A stretch of 9,047 nucleotides of DNA from an uncultured Eubacteriales bacterium (GTDB lineage: Bacteria > Bacillota > Clostridia > Lachnospirales > Bianqueaceae): contig CACZPA010000061.1 in NCBI GenBank assembly GCA_902782895.1, positions 1 to 9,047 of the forward strand, in the 5' to 3' direction. The notes under the pieces were generated by a model, which saw only the letters and a list, made by a program, of their open reading frames with translations, was not told the DNA's origin and ran no database searches. The position numbers were made by a program, and so were the translations under genes. The stretch's first letter is position 1. Each line of letters starts with the position of its first letter. Positions 5,228-9,047 of the stretch are shown in pieces.

Positions 5228-5908
5228 TTAATCCGCGCGTGCTTTATCAAGGAACGGCTTCGCGATCTTGCGGCAGAACAGGTCGATCAGCGGCCCCATG
5301 AAGAACGCCGTGATGATCGTACCGATCCCGACGGAAGCGAAGATTTCTTTCCAGGAGAAGCCCGCCGCGAGACACAGCAGAACGCCGATCAGGACGCAGA
5401 CAAAATCAGCCATGATCCGCAGCACCCGGAACGGGATTTTAGATTGTTTTTCCGAGAGAACAAGGGCGATCGCGTCATAAACCGAAACGCCCAGATCCGC
5501 TGTAAAGTAGAACGAAGAGGAGAGGCACATAATCACGATGCCCAGGATCAGAAAGATGGCCCGCAGCCATACAGAGGGCTCCGGGAACCATTTCGTGAGC
5601 AGACCGAGCGAAAACTCTGCGACATATCCCAGCAGGAACAGATTGATAAATGTAGCGATTCCGATCTTGGACCGGTCAAAAATCAAAGAGAAAGTCAACA
5701 GCAAAGCACAGACAATCATATAAAGTGTCCCGAACGGGATCGGAATCACGGCGTCAAGACCGCTCATCATCGACTGAAACGGATCAACACCGAAGGCCGC
5801 CCTTTTGAACAGCCCAACAGAAAGACCGCAGATCAGAACGCCTATGACGCTCATCAGAATCCGGCGGCGAAATATACGATCAGAAAACCGGGCCAGGAAA
5901 TCGCTCAT
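5228..5908 (-). CDS. YczE/YyaS/YitT-type integral membrane protein
   Basis: A 226-residue protein with about six hydrophobic segments (about 17-36, 58-77, 84-106, 115-136, 165-184 and 190-212) and a basic N-terminus, so it sits in the cytoplasmic membrane. Two similar motifs, AFGVDPFQSMMSGLD (38-52) and DLGVSVYDAIALVLS (138-152), suggest the internal duplication typical of YczE/YitT-type proteins, whose transport role is not established. I chose the ATG at 5908 because AAGAGGGG (5923-5916) lies 7 bases upstream and because the promoter at 5976-6004 falls inside the 45-codon upstream extension of the frame. It is transcribed away from the fucosidase gene, from a promoter abutting that gene's own. 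A link to sugar uptake or efflux is possible from this context but is inference. Confidence 0.85.
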   Translation of the reverse strand: MSDFLARFSDRIFRRRILMSVIGVLICGLSVGLFKRAAFGVDPFQSMMSGLDAVIPIPFGTLYMIVCALLLTFSLIFDRSKIGIATFINLFLLGYVAEFSLGLLTKWFPEPSVWLRAIFLILGIVIMCLSSSFYFTADLGVSVYDAIALVLSEKQSKIPFRVLRIMADFVCVLIGVLLCLAAGFSWKEIFASVGIGTIITAFFMGPLIDLFCRKIAKPFLDKARAD

Positions 5909-5975
5909 ATGGAAACCCCTCTTCGATAAAATGTCTGCGGCAACAGAGTGCAGAGTCAAAACGCAGAACGCCGTC

Positions 5976-6004
5976 AGAATAGCACACCATTCGCGAATAG
6001 TCAA
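5976..6004 (-). promoter_or_regulatory. Promoter of the YczE-type gene with palindrome in spacer
   Basis: On the minus strand TTGACT (6004-5999), a 17-base spacer and TATTCT (5981-5976) make a good sigma-A promoter. The perfect palindrome ATTCGCGAAT (5989-5998) fills the -35-proximal part of the spacer, a position where a bound repressor would block polymerase. Confidence 0.75.
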
Positions 6005-6011
6005 TAGACGC

Positions 6012-6040
6012 TTGACAGACACAGAGAAATAGAGTATTTT
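6012..6040 (+). promoter_or_regulatory. Promoter of the fucosidase cluster
   Basis: TTGACA (6012-6017), a 17-base spacer and TATTTT (6035-6040) precede the GH29 gene by 32 bases. Only 7 bases separate this -35 box from that of the divergent promoter, so both may respond to one regulator bound at the 5989-5998 palindrome. Confidence 0.8.
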
Positions 6041-6072
6041 CAAATCAGTTTACAGAATCGGAGGAAAGAAAT

Positions 6073-7434
6073 ATGTCGGATTCCGGATTGCCGCGTCAGA
6101 TGACCGGTGCGGAGCTTGCTTCCATGCTGAAGTCAAATGTGAATTTCAAAAGCCTTGGCGGGATGCGTTCGCCGGAGCTTACGTTGCCCGCAAGCAAGAA
6201 AAAATGGTGGAGAGACTGCAAAGTCGGTATGTTCATTCACTGGGGACTGTATTCGATTCTCGGCCATGGAGAATGGGCGCGTTTTAATGAGCAGATTCCG
6301 GACGCGGAATATGAGGCTTTGACGGAACGTTTTGACGGAAGCGGCTGCGATATGAGGGAATGGGCGTCCCTTGCCAAGGATATGGGAGCCCGCTATATGG
6401 TGATGGTAGCGCGCCATCATGACGGCTTTGCGCTGTGGGACAGCCCCGGGAGCTACAAATCCTTCACATCCATGAACAGCACCGCACATCGGGATTTCAT
6501 ACGCGAATATACCGATGCCTGCCGTGAAGCCGGACTGTACACAGGTATCTATTATTCGAATATGGACTGGAGATTCCCGGGCTATTTTGATCCGGAAGGG
6601 AAGCCGGAGAGCGCAGGGCTGATGAAGCAGCAGGCCTACGACCAGGTCAGAGAGCTGTGCAGCCGTTATGGAAAGGTCGATATCCTGTGGTATGACGGTT
6701 CCTGGCTGGCGCATAAGGGGAGCGATACTTCAGCGGCCTGGCTCTGGGAGCCGGTAAAGCTGAATACAATGGCCAGAAGCTATAATCCGGATATGCTGAT
6801 CAATCCGCGCTCCGGCTGGGAAGGCGATTTTTATTGCGATGAAGGTTCTCGTGAGATAAAGGGCAATATCATACCCGTGCCGTGGGAGAAGAGCATGTGC
6901 ATCTGCTCGGGATCGTCCTGGGGCTGGATTCCCAACGACCCGCCGACACCGCTGGCAGGCCTGATCACCATGCTTGTAAACGTTATCACGAGGGACGGTA
7001 ATCTGCTGCTGAATTTCGGCCCCAGAGGGGACGGATCCATTCCAGAGGATGTGGCGGCCAGGGCAAGAGAGCTTGGTGCCTGGCTGCGGGAAAACGCGGA
7101 AGCGGTCTATGGGACCCGCGGCGGTCCGGTACAGCCGGTAGATCGGGTTTTCGGCACCACTTTCCGGGAGAAAACGGTCTATTTCCATATCTTGGATCGG
7201 GATGCGTTCGCGAAGCTCGGCCCGATCCGTATGCCTTTCCGTGCGGAAGACAATCCTGTTGTCAGCGTCAGTGTGCATGGGATACCGGTTGATTTCACGC
7301 AGAACGCGGATACATTGAGCTGGGAATTCCCGGAAGGACTGCCTGTAGAAACCGACACGATTGTGACGGTCAAGCTGTCCGCTCCGCTGCAGACGGCGGA
7401 AGAACCGGAAATCTACTTTACGGGGAAGGAATAA
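6073..7434 (+). CDS. GH29 alpha-L-fucosidase, cytoplasmic
   Basis: A 453-residue retaining glycosidase expected to release alpha-L-fucose from the ends of glycans or oligosaccharides. GH29 signatures are seen in order: GMFIHWGLYS (52-61), the His pair in ARHHDGFALWDS (113-124), GIYYSNMDW (158-166), and the nucleophile Asp208 in DILWYDGSW. Next come WEKSMCICSGSSWGW (271-285) and the barrel-closing GNLLLNFGPRGDGSIP (309-324). A C-terminal beta domain follows from about 345. The general acid/base is variable in GH29 and I do not assign it. There is no signal peptide, so it should act inside the cell on imported oligosaccharides. The ATG follows GGAGG (6060-6064) by 8 bases. It begins a transcription unit shared with the downstream glycosidase-like gene. 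Subfamily A or B, and thus linkage preference, is not decided. Confidence 0.93.
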   Translation: MSDSGLPRQMTGAELASMLKSNVNFKSLGGMRSPELTLPASKKKWWRDCKVGMFIHWGLYSILGHGEWARFNEQIPDAEYEALTERFDGSGCDMREWASLAKDMGARYMVMVARHHDGFALWDSPGSYKSFTSMNSTAHRDFIREYTDACREAGLYTGIYYSNMDWRFPGYFDPEGKPESAGLMKQQAYDQVRELCSRYGKVDILWYDGSWLAHKGSDTSAAWLWEPVKLNTMARSYNPDMLINPRSGWEGDFYCDEGSREIKGNIIPVPWEKSMCICSGSSWGWIPNDPPTPLAGLITMLVNVITRDGNLLLNFGPRGDGSIPEDVAARARELGAWLRENAEAVYGTRGGPVQPVDRVFGTTFREKTVYFHILDRDAFAKLGPIRMPFRAEDNPVVSVSVHGIPVDFTQNADTLSWEFPEGLPVETDTIVTVKLSAPLQTAEEPEIYFTGKE

Positions 7435-7437
7435 ACG

Positions 7438-9047
7438 ATGAAACGGGTAACGATCCTCAGAGATAACGAGAGCAATAATCGTGTACAATACGGACTGGAA
7501 AGAATCACCAACGCTCTGGAAGAAGCCGGCTATAAGGTCGAGACGCAGGTTTTGACAGAATATGCCGAGTACCGGGAGTATCCGGGTGAGAAGCTTTATG
7601 TCGGTGTGCGGAACGAAAGCGCGTTTCTGAACTGGCTTGAGCAGGAAGAACTGCTGCTGTACCATACAGAACCGCCTAAAGCCGAGGGATTTTATCTTTC
7701 CACCGTATCTCCGCATCTGACGGTAATCGCGGGGACGGATCATACCGGCTGTCTCTATGGCTGTCTGGAGTGGATCGATCGCTTCCGCAAGGAGGGCGAG
7801 GTTCCCATGGAGCTTGCTTTTGCCGACCAGCCTGCTTTTAAGCTGCGCGGACCGGTGCTCGGCCTGCAGAAAACACATATAGAACCGCCTCGCCGTACGT
7901 ACGAGTATCCGATTACGCCGGACCGTTTCCCCTGGTTCTATGATAAAGAACAGTGGATGGACTATCTGGAGATGATGGTGGAGAACCGCTGCAACGTGCT
8001 GTATATCTGGAGCGGACATCCTTTTGCGTCCCTTGTGCGGGTTCCGGAGTATCCGGAAGCCTTGGAAGTCACCGAAGAAGAACTGGAGAAGAACCGAGAG
8101 GTCTTCTTGTGGCTGACAGAGGAGTGCGACCGCCGCGGCATCTGGGTAGTGCTGAAGTTTTATAATATTCATATTCCGTATGAATTCGCGGTTTATCATG
8201 GGCTGGATCCCCACCAGACAAGCATTCATCCGCTGGTCGCGGACTATACGCGCAAATCCATTGCCGCATTTATCCGTTCCTATCCGCATATCGGCCTGAT
8301 GGTATGTCTGGGCGAAGCGCTGCGCGGTCTGGAGGCCAAGACGCAGTGGTTTGTCGAGACAATTATTCCAGGTGTAAAGGATGGTATCCGGGAGGCAGGA
8401 CTGACCGAGGAGCCGCCGCTGATCCTGCGCGGACATGACTGTGATCCGGTGGAAGCCATGAATAAGGCGCTTCCCTTGTATCATAATCTGTATACCATGT
8501 GGAAATATAACGGAGAGGGCCTGACGACCTACGAACCCCGCGGCAACTGGCAGAAGGAGCATCAGCAGCTTTCCGCGCTTGGCGGCGCGCATATCATCAA
8601 CGTGCATATTGTGGCGGATCTGGAGCCGTTCCGTTATATGGCCCCGAGGTTCATCCAGCACTGCGTGCAGGCAAGTGCATACAGGCTGGGAGGTAACAGC
8701 CTGCATCTGTACCCGCTTTTCTACTGGGACTGGCCTTATGCGGCCGATAAAACCGAGCCCCGGACGATGCAGATAATCCGTGATCGTCTCTGGTACGATA
8801 CATGGTTCCGTTATGCATGGAATCCTTATCGCGATGAGGAAACAGAACAGCTGTACTGGCGGGATCGCCTGCAGAAAAAGTACGGCTGCGATCCGGATAC
8901 GGCAGCGCTTTTCCTGGACGCTGTGGAGGCGGCAGGGCAGCTGGCACCCCGGAGTCTGCGCAGAGTAGGGATTACGGAAGGAAACCGACAGACCTGGAGT
9001 CTCGGCATGAGCATGAGCGAACTGACAAACGTCGTCCGCTACCGTCC
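7438..9047 (+). CDS. Large glycoside-hydrolase-like protein, N-terminal part (runs off window)
   Basis: The frame opens with ATG at 7438 and stays open for 536 codons to the window edge; the end is missing. AAGGA (7426-7430) inside the fucosidase tail, 7 bases upstream, decides this start. Residues 1-115 form an alpha/beta domain ending TVIAGTDHTGCLYGCLEWIDRF, like the N-terminal 'b' domain that precedes the barrel in GH20, GH67 and GH115 enzymes. From LRGPVLGLQ (about 137) a TIM-barrel-like region follows. It carries features such as ENRCNVLYIW (182-191), RRGIWVVLKF (232-241), GLMVCLGEAL (286-295) and LYPLFYWDWPY (424-434). Conserved acidic candidates include Glu293 and Asp334/Asp336, unproven. 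I cannot place it in a numbered GH family. There is no signal peptide. The 3-base gap after the fucosidase suggests a shared substrate, perhaps a fucosylated, acid-sugar-containing or host glycan; that is inference. Confidence 0.85.
   Translation, partial: MKRVTILRDNESNNRVQYGLERITNALEEAGYKVETQVLTEYAEYREYPGEKLYVGVRNESAFLNWLEQEELLLYHTEPPKAEGFYLSTVSPHLTVIAGTDHTGCLYGCLEWIDRFRKEGEVPMELAFADQPAFKLRGPVLGLQKTHIEPPRRTYEYPITPDRFPWFYDKEQWMDYLEMMVENRCNVLYIWSGHPFASLVRVPEYPEALEVTEEELEKNREVFLWLTEECDRRGIWVVLKFYNIHIPYEFAVYHGLDPHQTSIHPLVADYTRKSIAAFIRSYPHIGLMVCLGEALRGLEAKTQWFVETIIPGVKDGIREAGLTEEPPLILRGHDCDPVEAMNKALPLYHNLYTMWKYNGEGLTTYEPRGNWQKEHQQLSALGGAHIINVHIVADLEPFRYMAPRFIQHCVQASAYRLGGNSLHLYPLFYWDWPYAADKTEPRTMQIIRDRLWYDTWFRYAWNPYRDEETEQLYWRDRLQKKYGCDPDTAALFLDAVEAAGQLAPRSLRRVGITEGNRQTWSLGMSMSELTNVVRYR

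Noticed and set aside
5033..5929. A 298-codon open frame on the plus strand
   Set aside because: It overlaps the end of the acetyltransferase, runs through the bidirectional terminator and is antisense to the membrane protein. Its highly charged composition is the expected mirror of a hydrophobic gene.
5909..6043. 45-codon N-terminal extension of the YczE-type protein
   Set aside because: The extension contains the gene's own promoter and lacks a ribosome site, while the ATG at 5908 has a good one.
6730..8706. A 658-codon open frame on the minus strand
   Set aside because: It lies antisense to the fucosidase and the glycosidase-like gene, both of which have clear starts, ribosome sites and family motifs. 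The antisense product is rich in Arg, His and Gln and shows no domain; it reflects codon bias of the real genes.

Overview
The window looks like chromosomal DNA of a moderately GC-rich Firmicute, most likely a Lachnospiraceae-type Clostridium relative. I judge this from memory of family sequences: the Tgt active-site segment (NGRHGHVYT) and the 59-residue ribosomal protein S21 both resemble Lachnospiraceae versions. Most genes have strong purine-rich ribosome binding sites, and several sit behind near-consensus sigma-A promoters with 17-base spacers. No search could be run, so all family names come from motif recognition.

Layout. Bases 1-402 hold the 3' end of a BMP-type ABC transporter substrate-binding protein. 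It converges on a minus-strand XRE-cupin regulator (486-1025), which has its own terminator, a perfect-consensus promoter and a likely self-operator. From 1169 the plus strand carries a housekeeping block: tgt (queuosine tRNA modification), overlapping by one base with ybaK (mis-acylated tRNA editing), then yajC (Sec translocase accessory) and rpsU (ribosomal protein S21). yajC and rpsU each have their own promoter.

About 600 bases without a credible gene follow (3712-4310). They hold three copies of a 38-base, hairpin-capable repeat, a 12-base direct repeat and helically phased A-tracts in front of the next promoter. Next come a small conserved-looking protein of unknown function (4311-4610) and a GNAT acetyltransferase (4614-5117). 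A long bidirectional terminator separates these from a convergent YczE/YitT-type membrane protein (5228-5908, minus).

From 6073 to the right edge lies a carbohydrate-use locus. It contains a cytoplasmic GH29 alpha-L-fucosidase and, three bases downstream, a large glycoside-hydrolase-like protein that runs off the window. This cluster and the membrane protein are driven by back-to-back promoters whose -35 boxes are 7 bases apart, with a perfect 10-base palindrome filling one spacer.

I see no phage, IS element, CRISPR array, tRNA or defence system. The least explained items are the 38-base repeat family and the unassigned glycosidase-like protein paired with the fucosidase.
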